64,000 nt of DNA from Vanilla planifolia (lineage: Eukaryota; Streptophyta; Magnoliopsida; Asparagales; Orchidaceae), in assembly GCA_023846275.1 (NCBI GenBank), contig CM043871.1, positions 31,712,569 through 31,776,568 of the forward strand, written 5' to 3'. Of the stretch, positions 37,301 through 50,600 are shown piece after piece. A program made the translations under genes and the position numbers. The notes beneath the pieces were generated by a model that made no database searches, was not told where the DNA came from, and saw nothing but the letters and a program-made list of their open reading frames with translations. Position 1 is the first letter of the stretch, and every line of letters starts with the position of its first letter.

Positions 37301-38890
37301 TATAGGTATAATGGGTCAATTATATAGGTGTGACTATTGCCCGGATTTTGAATAAATGTGCAAACTTAGTCGTATAAGGTATCGACTTTATACATGTATT
37401 ATTTGTTTTTTGAGAGTTGAGTTTACACTAGCATTGTATGAATATGAAGTTTCCTTTGTACAATCATACAACTTCTTTTCTCTCAAAATTAATCATATAT
37501 ATATATATATAATCTTAGTTAAAGTCAAACATGTATAATTAATATATCGTATCAGTACTACATTATCATGATATTATAGTTTGCTCATACACTCAATACT
37601 CATTATACAATCTTCAAGCTCTGTTATATATACTCATAATAACTACATTGTACAATACAAACTAAAGTATTAAATCTATATGATCTATTCCTTATCATAA
37701 ATGACCTAAGTTACTTGAGAAATAAATACCTTTATTACATCGTAAGAATATAATATTTGTTTATATAAGAACAACCATCATTTGATAAGCCTTAATATTT
37801 TTGGTTTGTTTTATCATATGATGATGATCCTAATATTACACTTATACATTACATTCTTATAGAAGACTTAGAAAAAAGTCTAATACAAAGCTATTGTACT
37901 ACTATGATAATTTTATCGTATGCATACAACTATCCATTTAAGTCTAGTTATGCTAATTATTGCATAATCATATAATGGTTTGTCCTTATATAATCTTATT
38001 CTATGTATTTTCCTAAGAGCTTAGCTCTTGGTGAAAATAATTAATATGAGATGGTGATCTAGTATTGTATTTATATAATCTATTTCAATTATAAAATGAA
38101 TTACATCATACTTGTATGATCCTTGTGATCGTTAAGTGTGATGTATCAAAACAATATACCAAGAATTAGTGTTCTACAGTATAAAGACACTTCATGTGCT
38201 TATATGATAAGTCATTTAGAGTTATTTTGCATTTACCATACCATTGCTTCTAGGGTAATCTAAGTGTTGTGCTAATTATCCAATACAATATTTTTGACGT
38301 ATTAATATGATATATTGTTAATTTTTGTAATTACTAGTTAAAGTGTCTCATAAATATCATTATAACTTTTAAAACTTATTTATTTATATCTAACTCATTC
38401 ATTCATATAAATAGATAGAAGAATATAAGAAAAATATACTGATGATACACAAATATCTAAATTTTTTTAAAGATCCTAATGGACAAATCATTTGAATACA
38501 AGTACCAAAATTAAGGAGATTTATTCTATTGGTTCAACCATTCCCTTCTCAATTTGTTCTTTATTGTTCATTACTTCAAGCTTCATCTTTTTTAGTAAAA
38601 TCCTTTACATTATTTAGTTTTTATGCCACATTAATGCTACAAGCATATGATATAATATTTATGAGTTCTATTATATTAAATGTGTAGTAATAATTATAAA
38701 GCTAATGTACTTGTTCCTTTGTAAGATGTATCTCTTTTAGCATAGTCGAAAAATTTTGGTATTACAAGGTTTACTAATGCAGAGTATCTAACATTAGCCC
38801 ATAAACACACACCTATTATCGTCATACCAATTCTATAAGTCCATCAATGAAAACTTTGGTTGAAAATTAAAGATGTTTAAAATTGAGTTT
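34400..38890. other. AT-rich intergenic DNA, probably decayed repeats
   Basis: No coding signal over 4.5 kb. Contains a short CA run near 36097-36110, a TA run near 37497-37511, and a perfect hairpin at 36977-37009. I recognise no gene or RNA here. Confidence 0.5.
36977..37009. repeat. Perfect inverted repeat (13-bp arms, 7-base loop)
   Basis: AACTCTTGGTGGA at 36977-36989 is matched exactly by its reverse complement at 36997-37009. It could be a MITE core, a foldback scar or a small hairpin RNA. No larger flanking terminal repeats were evident. Confidence 0.7.
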
Positions 38891-38899
38891 TTTTGTTGT

Positions 38900-39240
38900 T
38901 TTCACAGCCTGGTATCATCCACATTTGTCAGCCCCCGTTGTCACCACTCGAGTCGACCTGTGCCTACATAACACTATTTAACCTAAGAATCTAGTTGATC
39001 TACTTCACCTATGTCGAATGTTACTTGCAATGACTCACTTGATCCACTCTGACCTACGATAACCCGTGCCAACTCACCAATCCCGTTGACTCATTCTATT
39101 TTGCCTGACCCATGTCTACTTAAAAATCAAACTAGGTGCTCAACTTGAGTTGCCCGCTTGGTTGTTTTATTGCTCGTCATTATTACTATCTAAAGACTAG
39201 TTTAAGAATAACTTAATTCAATTAGTTTTGTAACTTTTTT
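38900..39240 (+). repeat. Second LTR-like repeat family, copy 1
   Basis: GC-richer island in AT-rich DNA. It matches the reverse complement of about 43190-43500: CCTAAGAATCTAGTTGATCT, GTTGACTCATTCTATT, a CCC(A)AAAAATCA(A/G)ACT block and a CAGTTT/TAGTTTAAGAAT..CTTAAT block occur in the same order in both. Composition and neighbours suggest an LTR fragment; no termini were resolved. Confidence 0.6.
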
Positions 39241-39884
39241 CATTTGTTTTTTTATGTTTTTTTAATTAAGTCTCACGTAGCCCCAATATCCTTATATTAA
39301 ATGCTATAGATGCATGTTAATGCTATGGTAGATGTTTTGAGTAAGTAATAAGCATGGTTTCTCTTACATTCTAACTTTTTCCATGGCTTTAGAATTTCAA
39401 AATAAATTAATTAGATCTTAAAATATTACAAAATAAGTATACTTAGATTCCTTTCAATGGGATCTTTTTAAAAATATGCTCAATTAGAATTCTAAAATAT
39501 TTTATAAATTATTACATTTTTGAGATATAACTAAATATTATTAATTTATTTTATTATAATAAATTTTATTAATCTTGTTATTTTAAATATCACTATTTAT
39601 ATTTTCAAATACATAAACTCATTATTATGGCACATTATACAAAAAATAATTTCAAAATGCTACAAAGAGGGTGTTGATTATAGTCACATAGGATGTGTGA
39701 TAATAAAAATCCTTTATAGGGTTTACAAAACTCTAGTAGTATGCAAAATGAATAATTACACACTGTCATTGCAAAGCATTTGAGAAATTGATGAGTGGAG
39801 GCATTCAATAAGGATCCAAGAGGTGGCAGCAAATATAACAAGAGGTTCTATAAGGTTCTAAGAGGTAGTACAGAATGACGAATG

Positions 39885-40085
39885 AGAGGGACATGTGCAA
39901 GTGCATATGAGTGTGCATGTGTGTGTGTGCAGGCATGTTTATGTACGTTTACACGTGTCTTTACGTATGTGTATGTGTGTGTGAGTACACTTACGTGTGT
40001 GTGCATGTATGTGCATGTGTGTGAGTACACTTACGTGTGTGTGCATGTATGCGCATGTATGCCTGCTTACGCATGTTTGTGGGTG
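39885..40085. repeat. TG-rich minisatellite with 40-bp units
   Basis: Imperfect (TGTG/CATG) repeat. Two nearly identical 40-bp units lie at 39981-40020 and 40021-40060, each beginning GTGAGTACACTTACGTGTGT. Open frames through it are an artefact of the repeat. Confidence 0.9.
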
Positions 40086-40113
40086 TGAAAGATAAAAAAC
40101 TTTATACCAAATC

Positions 40114-40118
<5 letters not shown>

Positions 40119-40170
<52 letters not shown>
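40119..40170. repeat. (AT)n microsatellite
   Basis: Uninterrupted TA dinucleotide run of about 52 bases, 35 bases after the TG-rich minisatellite. Confidence 0.95.
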
Positions 40171-40171
<1 letters not shown>

Positions 40172-41558
40172 CTAAAATACAAATTTTCATTATATAAAAC
40201 ATCTAAACCAAAAGAACTATATATAAAAGTCTATATAATAAATAAACCAATATCATCATAACATACCAAGTATTCACAACTAATATAATAATTTTACAAA
40301 AATATACAACATGATGTCCTATAAAACTATAATAATATATAATCATTATATCAAAATTCTATCTGTAGCATCATCTAATAAGTATAATCATCATATTTCT
40401 TATTAGAATCCTCATATTGTTGTGACATAAAAATATGACATATGATGTAAATACAAATGATATTATATAAGAATTAGTAGAAAAATCAATAAGATAACAT
40501 AATTTAGTAATATTATAATATAAAATTAATGTAGAATAAATTTAAAATTTTACTAAGTTCTAAGTTGTAGTTTATAATACTAGAGATGTTTAATAGATTA
40601 TTAGAAATATGAAAAAATACTATATATTAATTAAGGTTAGATAGCATATGTGATATTTTAGAACTATTTAAAGATTGACATTCTAAAATTGTAGTATGAA
40701 TTATTAAGTTAAGTAGATGATAACACCTTAAGCATTAAGTATAAAATCTTATAAAATAATTTTTGTCAGATCCAATTTCACAAATAAAATAGAGAATTTA
40801 AGACAAACTATATATAAAATACTTTAATAAAAAATGACTCTAATTTTAGATTACTATCTAGAAAATAAAAATCGTTGAAAGAGTGCACCTTTTAATAATG
40901 ATATATGGTTTTGGTGGAAGCAAGAATTTGTTTAGTTACTGGATCACATGGTGGAAGGTCTTGAAGTGATTCGTGCTAAAGAAATCCCACAAGAGGGGGG
41001 GGGGGTGAATTGTGTATTTAAATTCTTATAATTTCCGAAATTAAATTTAAAAGACTTTAAGCAAAAGTAAAGAACATTGAACACACAAATTTTCAAGTGG
41101 TTCGACTCAAAACCGAGTCTACGTCCACCCCCAACCGGTGTTGGGAAAAATCTACTAAATTCTCCGATTACAAGTGAGGTTTTTCTTACGGTTCACCTCG
41201 AACCTACTTGGGATTTTTATTATGGCTAATCCCAAACCTACTTGAGTTTTTACCGGGCTCAACTCAAACCCGGGGCTTTAGCACAAACGCCGGGATGCCC
41301 TTGCCCCAAAACAAAAATACGAAAAATTGGCAAATGACTTAAGAAAAATTGGAGAAAAGAGGAGGCACACACAATCGTCGAATTAGAGGGATAGAGATTT
41401 AGAAATGATTGAAAAACCTCTAATTCCACTAGCTTTCTTGCCGCTTTGCTTCTAGAGCTCGAATGCGCCGATTTTGCTCGGATGCTTGTGTTTGAGATCT
41501 GAAAATCTTTTGAAACAATTTAGCAAAGGTTAAAACTGAAAAATACATAATTTTTCTA

Positions 41559-41566
41559 TATTTATA
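41559..41566 (-). promoter_or_regulatory. TATA box inside solo LTR A
   Basis: Minus-strand TATAAATA preceded by GAGCTC, at the same place as GCTCTATAAATA in the other LTR copy (52084-52091). It probably marks the LTR promoter. Confidence 0.6.
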
Positions 41567-41767
41567 GAGCTCAGATTTGAGCTCTAAAAACACCCCCAAC
41601 GGCTCCAAAAATTAATTAGCCGTTTGGGCAATGGACGGAAAGCAGCCACCGTCCGATCCGGGCCCAAAAACGAACGGCGCAGATTGTTTACGCATTTTAC
41701 CGTTCGGGCTTAATCCAGAGCGTTGGATCCGGGCGGACTTGATCTGAGCCATTAGATCCCGCGCGCT

Positions 41768-41965
41768 GAACGAACGGCGTTGATTGACCTCGCGAAACAG
41801 CCGTTCGAATTTACTCTCGCCCGTTGGATTTGGGTGGGCTTGATCTGCGCCATTGGATTGCGCGCTGAACGAACGGCGCTGATTAGCCTCGCGAAACAGC
41901 CGTTAGAATTTACTCTCGCCCGTTGGATCTAGGCGGGCTTGATCTGCGCCTTTGGATCCGGCCGA
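41768..41965. repeat. 99-bp tandem repeat in the GC-rich core of LTR A
   Basis: Units begin GAACGAACGGCG at 41768 and 41867 and share CTCGCGAAACAGCCGTT, AATTTACTCTCGCCCGTTGGAT and GGGCTTGATCTGCGCC. They lie upstream of the LTR TATA box in element orientation, where enhancer repeats of retrotransposons usually sit. The second LTR copy has a shorter version. Confidence 0.8.
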
Positions 41966-42906
41966 AGTTATAAGGTGGGATTTTTTAGTCCCACACTGCA
42001 GAAGCGAATTCAGCGCACCTCTTTATAAGGAATTTTCGCCGTTTAACGTTCGAGCCACTTTGGGGCCGGCTCCCCCCTTCCTTGACCGGGATTTCATCGC
42101 CTGGTTCGGGTTGACTTAGCCAAGCATTTGTTCGTTGACTGTTGACCGCGCTGCAGTTTGACCTAGCCGAGCACCTTTGGGCAGTCTTGGCTTAGCCAGG
42201 CACTGTTCATTTGACTGTTGACCAGCTCTAGCCGAGCTCCTCTCGGCGTGCTTTGGGTCCAGGCTAGGTTTAGCCTTTTCGGGTCAACCAAATTTTTATT
42301 TTTTAAATTAAATTTTTAATTTCTAAAAGACCTGGACGGGCTGTTTTGGCGCCGGGTCGACCCGCCCATTGCTACAGTACATTTTCCCGAGACTTCGGCT
42401 GTTTTAGGGTATTTTTGACGAATTTTTTAGCCAAAAAATTGACTATAAGTGTATAAAAATAATTTTGTATTCTTATAGTATTATAAGTTAATTAAGTGGC
42501 TATGAAAAGAAATTCCTAGAAAACGATTCCAAAATAATATTAAAAAATCAAATACCCATGTCTATACATTTTGTCAAATATGCTTGGCCCAAAAATCAAA
42601 ATTCAGTATTAAATAATTTTATAATATTTTTAAATGTTAATACTACTAGTGTGTCTCATAATCTCAAAGTTTGGACATATCAAATTCAAGAAAAATAAAA
42701 AGAAATTCAATTATAAAAAATCTTGCGCATGTCTCAAAATTCCTTGAAGTATGCCATGACCTCAAGGCCCTTAGAGACCATTATTTTAGACATCTAAAAT
42801 ACATGGCTTGATTTAATTAATTATTAACAATTTTACTTAAAATCAAGCCCAAATAAAATATACACATTTATGCTTGACTCATCAAACACAATGGTGTAAC
42901 AGGTCT

Positions 42907-43500
42907 CTCACTTTCAATTCTTATCTCTCACAAGGGATTTGGTTGTCGACTCTCCTAGTGGATGGTCTCTCACCTTCGATCATTCTTTCTCTCACAAGGG
43001 AAGTTAGAATCTTTATAATTAGTGTTGGATGTACACACTTTTTTTCACAAAGTTTGAGATACACAAATAAAAGAAAAATTTATTCCATAATTTCATCTTT
43101 ATTTACATGGTGAACATCCTTATTTATAGGGATCTCAAAGGTTCATCAGTATTTTTTTTAAAAATGAAAAATAAGGCTATAAAATTAATTTAATTAAGCA
43201 ATTCTCAAACTGATTGTGCATTTCGCGTGGCAATAACAACGGACAATGAAATGGCAAGCGACGAAATTATTGTGCGAGCAGCGAATGCAAAGCTGTCAGT
43301 CTGATTTTTGGGTAGGTATAGTTCATGCAGAATAGAATGAGTCAACGAGGACTAGCAATTTGGCATAGGTCGTCATGGGTCAAAGCGAATCGAGCAGGTC
43401 ATCACAGGTAACGTGCAGCACGAGTAGAGCAGATCAACTAGGTTCTTAGGTCATACCACCATTCGATATTGAGGCTAGTATTGAATGTTAAGGCCACTTA
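42907..43500 (-). mobile_element. LTR-like element interrupted by solo LTR A; second copy of the family at 38900-39240
   Basis: Positions 42902-43000 contain two imperfect tandem units, each starting GGTCTCTCAC and ending TCTCTCACAAGGGA. Positions 43190-43500 match 38900-39240 in inverted orientation. The target duplication GGTCT of LTR A comes from the first tandem unit, so LTR A inserted into this older element. Outer termini were not resolved. Confidence 0.5.
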
Positions 43501-43692
43501 CTAAAATGCCTAAACAATGTATATGATTAAAAGTACAATGGTGTTAAAGAAAAAGTAAAATAGGTGGTCTTATTACATGTACATAAGGGTAATTTTTAAA
43601 TTATTCTTTGATTAATTATTTACTTTATTACATATGTCATAATTAATTAATATATATATATTAAAAAAATTTCATTTGATATTAAAAAAATT

Positions 43693-43741
43693 TCACACAC
43701 ACACACGCACGCACGCACACACACACACACACACACGCACG

Positions 43742-43824
<83 letters not shown>
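43693..43824. repeat. Compound (AC)n/(GCAC)n-(AT)n microsatellite
   Basis: AC dinucleotides with interspersed GCAC from 43693 to about 43778, then pure AT to about 43824. It lies 0.8 kb upstream of the SFT2 start. Confidence 0.95.
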
Positions 43825-43829
<5 letters not shown>

Positions 43830-44616
43830 TATATAAATATTTATAGTTTTTATAAGTTCTTGAGTTAAAATTTTCATTGCTTCATATTTAGGATGGGTTT
43901 GAAATAATTGATAACGAACATTAAATTTATTAATAAAAAAGTTATCTTTTAAAATATTATTATTAATTATTTTTTGATGATAAATTAATCAAAAGTATTT
44001 AATGACATAATTAATGTTAGAGAATAAATTTTTATTATTTTGTTTTTTTTGTTAAATTAGTGATATGAATTTTAAAAAAATAATTTAAAAGTTTAAAGTA
44101 TATTTTATTTATTTAAAAATTATTATTAATTGTTATTAAAAACTATTTTTGATAATGTGTTAATGAGATATATTTAATTAAATAATTGATGTTTTAGAAT
44201 AATTTAGTAATTTAATTTTTTGTTAAATGATTAATATATATTTTAGTATTAATTTTGATAAGTTAAAAAGTATATTTTTTTTTAAATTCTCATTTTTACA
44301 ACTTTTATATGAACATTTATTTCAAAATTCGATCAGCCATATGAGACGACAACCCGGTTTTCCAACACAGTGCTTCGCGAAGCCTTTCTCGAGCCGGTCC
44401 GCCCCAATTCTTGCATAGCCTTCCGAATCACAGTGCCCCTTCCATTTTCATTCTGTTTTGCTTGCTTCGTCCTCGACCTCGATAAGGGGCAATGGAAAAG
44501 TGGTCAGCTTAGGAATGTCAGTTAACCGGCGGTTTGCTTAATTGTGGCCCTCGACACGTCCCTCTGGAACTTCCTTTTGCCGGTGTGTTAGTCGGTACGA
44601 ACTAATTGAAACGGAG
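43830..44616 (+). promoter_or_regulatory. SFT2 gene promoter and 5' leader
   Basis: AT-rich until about 44330, then balanced and GC-richer through to the ATG at 44617, as expected for a plant 5' UTR. The exact transcription start is not visible. Confidence 0.4.
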
Positions 44617-47600
44617 ATGCAGACCGCGCAAGCTTGGTTCACCGGTGGCCCGACAGGTAGCAAGCAGGACAACACCTCTTCCTCCCTCCTCGCTGATTGG
44701 AATTCTTATGCCTCTTCAAGATCGGCGGAGGATGGTGGATCTTCTGCACTCGGATTCGATATCGAAGCTGCTGTTAGGACCGCCAACGATAAGGTCTCCG
44801 GTACATTCAACGTGTAAGGAACAGTTACTTTTTCAGATCTTTGGTTATGTTTATATTGGTACTGTTCTTGATGGGTGGAATTTAGGCTTCTTCGTAATGG
44901 TTGGTCGATAGATTGTCATTTATTTGAATTTCTGTTATTATTTTAAATTTTACGAGACATATCTGTCTGTACATGTACTGGATCAGAAGAAAGAGGCGAA
45001 ATCCTTGTCGGTTGTAGCTCACACTTTGAAATAAGCCCACGATGGGGGCAAAGACGATTTAGGATCTTAAAACCTGTTACCAAAATAATGTCGTAATACG
45101 AACTTTGAAGTCGTCCGCAAGCTATGGTGCATTGCAACAAGAAAAATCAGTGGTCACCGTTTTGGATCCGAGCCATTTTAATCCCCTCGAGGGTTAGACT
45201 AACGCCAAACCTTTCTTTTTTTAGTATTAAATTGGAAAACTAGAGGGTCAAATAAGGTTAAGACAGTGAATTATAGATTATGTGGTATTGATTTTGTCCT
45301 CTAGAGTACAACCGCGCTACATCTAAACTGTATAATTTTCCCCTTAAGCTCCTCCTCGGGATGTTCTAGCCAAATATATTGGCATAAATACACATGTAAA
45401 ATTAAAAATGATAATTTACTTATTCAAAAATGCAATTGAACTTAGTACAAGAAAGAATAATTAGGTTGATTTGCAACAACTCATCCCATTTATCATTTTT
45501 TTTTGAATGGTTGATATTAAAGTTCCATCCTCATCCAACCAGGGTTGTGTGATTGTTGTATTTTGTAAATTTTCTCTTAGAAGTTTTTTCATCCTTTCAT
45601 TACTTGATGGTCTTAGGGTTACCATTCACATGCATGCCATTAAGATGCATCTTATGACTAAAATAGTCAGCATGTCCTTGTGAATGTCACTCTAACTTTA
45701 TCCCCTGATTCTGACATTTCTAGGTGTTCAGTTTTTTGCATGTTGTTGGAGATAGTTCAAAACTGTTGTCATACTCTACTAGTTGAATTACTAAGAGTCC
45801 TCATGGGATGACTTGAATTTTTACTCAATTGCTATATCTTAAAACCCTTGTGACATTTAAAAAGAATCTTGCGTGCACATCATGAGTTTTGTTTAAGAAT
45901 AAGCAACACCAGTAAAAATCAAAAAATAATTGGGTCAATAATCCCAATCTCTATTTACCAAGATAACTTTTTATAGTGCAAAGATAGGAAAAAAGTGTAG
46001 TAAGTACTATAACATAATACCTCTGCCAAGGTTCTATTAAAACTTGCACATATTGGAAAAAGAACTTGGTGATCTAGTTTGAGCTAACCCTTTACCAAGT
46101 TGGATTACTAGTGCACATATAGTGCACTCCCAAGAACATCATCATTACACACACTTAATCAGTAAAAGAATTGCAATAATTTTTGAAAGTGGCTTCTTGT
46201 GCTCAGTGTGCCAAAGTGTGCAACACCAATAGTTTATTAAAATGACTACATAACACTTCATAAGAGGCATCATTCAATGTACGAGGTTTGGATTGGCCAA
46301 AGAGGATTCACTTATAACCATTGCACGTGAATACAATGCATAATTATGTGAACATGGAAGACATGTAAACAAAAGGTTTGATGATGCCATGATGGCATGG
46401 AAAGCAACATGAATGCTTTCATGATCAAGCTAATAGGTTTCCAAGAAACAACATACGACTATCTACAATCCAAGATGAAGATCAATAATAATTCTACAAC
46501 AAGTACCAAGTAGGAATAAAACAACTGCAATGATGATATTTGACAAGTCAAAATTACAAAAAATCACTCCAAATGGGCTCACTTGTCAATTGCCGTTAGA
46601 AGCAAATCAAGCTTACAATAAATTGAGAACAAGAAGCACATTGAAAGGGAAATCATGTAAAAATGTTTAAATAATCAATAAACTAGATTTTAGCACAAGC
46701 AAACCAACAGAACACACCATGTGAGTCGATGTCAATACACTTGCAATAGGTATTCTAATTAAGAGTAGATACAAAAATTGTTTGCACCACTAGCAATTGT
46801 CATATCAAAAGCTCCATGTAGACGTATATTCTCTCCTGGCCTCCGCTTAAGCACATTTTCATGGGCATAATAACTAACCTAATGAGAATAAAACTACTTT
46901 GGTAGTAAGTTTTAGTTGACTACCACAAATTGGCTTTAAATTTCTCTCATTGCCAGATTTATAGTTAAGAACTTAGCATGGATCCAATTGTCATTTGGGT
47001 TGAGCAAGTCATTCTCAAAATCAACAATGAATAGGGATTGGAATCAAATGTTATGATAATAAAAAAATATTCTTGGAAAACTAATTTTAAATAAATTTTA
47101 AACAAAAAAAAATCTTGAACTAAGTCAAATAGATAAAATATCTATCTTATTGACAATAATCAAGTCCTTAATTGAATCTAGGGCATCAATGAACAAAATC
47201 TTATTTATGATGAACACCGTAGAATGCAGAAAGAAGAAACCATTTTATCCATTTGCTAATGGCTAGAAACACATTGGGTTGTTGACACTAGTTGCATGCA
47301 ACTTGCTATGGATGGTTAAGAAGGTAGGGGAAGGGAATAGTCTCCAAGCAACTAGAGGATATCTTAGCCATTCCTTGGGTTTGCTGATGGGTGGGTTATT
47401 CATGTTAGCACAAGGCATGGGGTTAAAAACAATGGTCATGAGAAGCTATTGGAAGGAGTATTTGTCTGGGTTGACGAGCTTAACTTGATCATGCTAACCC
47501 CTTGTAAGTTGGGGCTAAATTCAAGGGGTTGGTGATGACTCTATCTTACCATTTCTAATATCTCAAGTTTTTTGGTAATGGTTTTATTCCATGGTTCCTA

Positions 47601-50600
47601 GGAACGACTTTTTCTTACCATTGTAAGTGAGAAGTACTCTTCAATAACATATTTTCTTCATCTAATTGATCTCATTGTATTATTCCTAATGTTATTAATT
47701 ATTTTTTAAAAGTTTCTTGTTTATGTAAAGAAGGATCCACAACATAAACAGAAGAGGTAACTTAGCAACACCCAAAAAATAACATAACTTTATCATCATT
47801 TGACTAATCTATTGGAAACTATGACACTTTTTGTGAGATGCATTTTTGGTTTTTATGTTTATGCAACAGCTAATTAACCCCAAACCATAAGAAACCATAT
47901 GCCTTTTGGTGGTTTCCCAATATCTATGACTTGACTTATTATTATTTGTGATTTGTAAAATTTGTTATTAATAGGTGAACTAGTTTTGAGGATGCAACTG
48001 ACATACACACACATATATGCATGCATATATATTCTTTTAATAATCTAACTATAGCCTCTAGACTTATCCACATAGTGAAAATGATGCCAATAATCTAATG
48101 CTCGCTTATTATTACTCATGTATAACCTTACTGGTCAATAGTTTTGAGTGGATGACACGACATCCTATTTATTGGTGCTTTATCTAAGAACTTATTGATT
48201 ATAATTGATTCTATTCAAGTTATGAACTGATTTCATGCAGTCCATATTTGTCCAAGAAGTCTGATCTTGAAAAACAAAACACAAGGGCTTAAAGTGAAAT
48301 TAGTGGACATCGTGTTTGATTGGCTTAAAAAGATTCAAAAGGTGTATCTTGTACCTCAAACAGAACATATTTTGAAAAGGTAAAATCTAACCAAACCAAC
48401 CTCAATATTGCTTAAATAGATGTGTTTGTCATCTAGTTTCTTACTTTTTTCTAATAATGCATGGTTTATTTTCCAAACATGGCCACCTACTTTCTTGAAA
48501 AAGAAAGTAGGGGGAGTTGAAACTTTGAGAATGAGAATTTCTCTTTAAAACCATTGCTTATGTCATTATTCTTATTTCTAAATGATTAATGTAATTTCTT
48601 TTGTAAAATTTTGTTTACAAGTGTTATATTTAATTATTTTTTGGTGAAGGACTATGCTTAAATACTATCCTTGACAATGAAAGTTCAATCTTTCTATCAA
48701 TTATTTCTCTTTGAACTCTCTTCTCAATGTTCTCTTCTCTTTTTGAGGATATCTTGACCTTTTAAAGGAAGAACATTAAGGACTGTAACAATGAAGACCT
48801 AAGGCATTTTTAAGTGGTAAAAATATAAATAGGATTCTTCCTAGTGCCATATTCTCTTTTTCCATTGACCATAACCTTCAATGTGCATCTTGCAAACAAG
48901 CAAGTTGATGTCTTTTGAACTAACATATATTCTCATCAAATTCTCTCTTTGATAATTCATTGATGTGAAGAAAGTGACATATCGAGTGGGGTATGAGCAA
49001 TTTTGATTCTTGAATCATGATTGAAACAAGAATCGTTAAAAAGAAAAAAAATGGCCTTTCTTTAAGGATTAAAAAATTAGCAATACAAGGGATGTTTTGG
49101 ATAATAAGAGATTGTCATCAAACTTGTTAGAAGAGCTAGTTGTTTTGCTGACTTGCAAGTTTTTATGTGTAAACGATGTGTAATTGTAGTTAATGTTTAA
49201 ATGGAGACCCTCTCATAGAAGAGAATATTTTATGGACAAAAGAGGTCTTAACAAGAAATGATTTGGAGGTATTTCTCCATTCTTCAAGAAAAGGACTTGA
49301 CATCAATTAGCTTCTTCAATGACAAGCAAATGGATGATGGAAGCAATAAGATTATGCACCTATGGTAGGAAGGTCAATATTGAGACGTTCTATGCATTGC
49401 TAGACCACTTTGTGACTTATTTTTTTTTTTTTACTTTTGTTGATTTTCCTCCATTAACAAAGTCTCTTTGTTTGCTTTAAGCTAACCAACTAGGCATTGG
49501 CATGGTAAAATGCATATCTTTGATTAGCAATAATCCATGGTGTCACTTGGAGCATCTTCAAAAGAATGATATAATAGAGTTGTATCTCATATGATGTGTG
49601 AAAAAAGTGCTAAGAAAAGTGTCATGCCTTTGGGTAATGACAGTAACAAATTGTCCAAAAATATACAATATAATTCATGACATTGGTCATTTTTATTATT
49701 GTACCTTGGATGACATGCTAACCTTGGTAAACTTCACATTTGGCTAGCATCTCTACATCACTATCAGATTGACCTCTCTATGTATACAATTTAGGCTAAG
49801 CATGAAACTTTGTTAAGGCTATGTAGAAATGAACAAGAATCTGGATGAGATGCATTATGAAAGGATGAAGTTTTCAACAAACATAAGTGAGAGGACATTT
49901 AAGAAATTTATTCCTTAAAGAGAACAACACTAAGCAACTCCCACCTTCTTCTTCTTCCTTCAAATATTGTTGCCATTGTAAATTCTATGGTTGTATTAAA
50001 CAACTATTGGAGGATTTCAAAAGAATGATATAATAGAGTTGTATCCCATATGCTGTGTGAAAAAAGTGCTAGGGAAAGTGTCATGCCTTTGGGCAACGAC
50101 AAGGACATATTGTCCAAAAATAAACAATAGAATTCATGACATTGATCATTTTTATTGTTGTACACTTGGATGACATGCTAATGTTGATAAACTTCACATT
50201 TGGCTAGCATCTCTACATCACTATCAAATTGACCTCTCTTTGTATACAATTTAGGCTAAGCAAGAAACTTTGTAAGGCTGTGTAGAAATGAACAAGAATT
50301 TGGATGAGATGCGTTATGAAAGGATGTTGTCAGCAAACACAAGTGAGAGGACATTTAAGAAATTTATTCCTTAAGGAGAACAAAACTAACTCCCACCCTC
50401 TTCTTCTTATTCCTTCAAATATTGTTGCCATTGCAAATTTTATGGTCGTATTAAAAAAATATTGGAGGTTTCATTAACAATTCTTGAAGAGAAGTCCTAA
50501 ATTGATGAGAAGAAATGCAAAACAACAATGTTAGTAATAGAGAAAGGCAAGCCCTTAAATCCATCTAAAGTCGTAATCTAGGTTTATCCTTGAAGGTTGG

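Larger units (their letters stand above)
40962..42901 (-). mobile_element. Solo LTR A (1940 bp) of a large LTR retrotransposon family
   Basis: Read on the minus strand, it begins TGTTACACC at 42901 and ends ..CACTTCA at 40962, the canonical TG..CA of LTRs. It is flanked by the 5-bp direct repeat GGTCT at 40957-40961 and 42902-42906. It aligns along its length, in reverse orientation, with the element at 50881-52695. No internal domain, primer-binding site or second LTR adjoins it, so it is a solo LTR from LTR-LTR recombination. It contains a TATAAATA box (minus, 41559-41566), a GC-rich core with 99-bp tandem units, and an 11-G tract (40995-41005) near its 3' end. A Ty3/gypsy origin is suggested by the TGTTACACC start, without proof. 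Confidence 0.9.

Noticed and set aside
39848..40202. Cys/Val- or His/Thr-rich small proteins
   Set aside because: Translations of TG and AT microsatellites; repeat artefacts.
43647..43877. 76-codon Val/Cys and Ile/Tyr-rich minus frame
   Set aside because: Translation of the AC/AT compound microsatellite.
47279..47488. 69-codon plus frame in SFT2 intron
   Set aside because: Single short frame among repeats with no homology signature or splice support.
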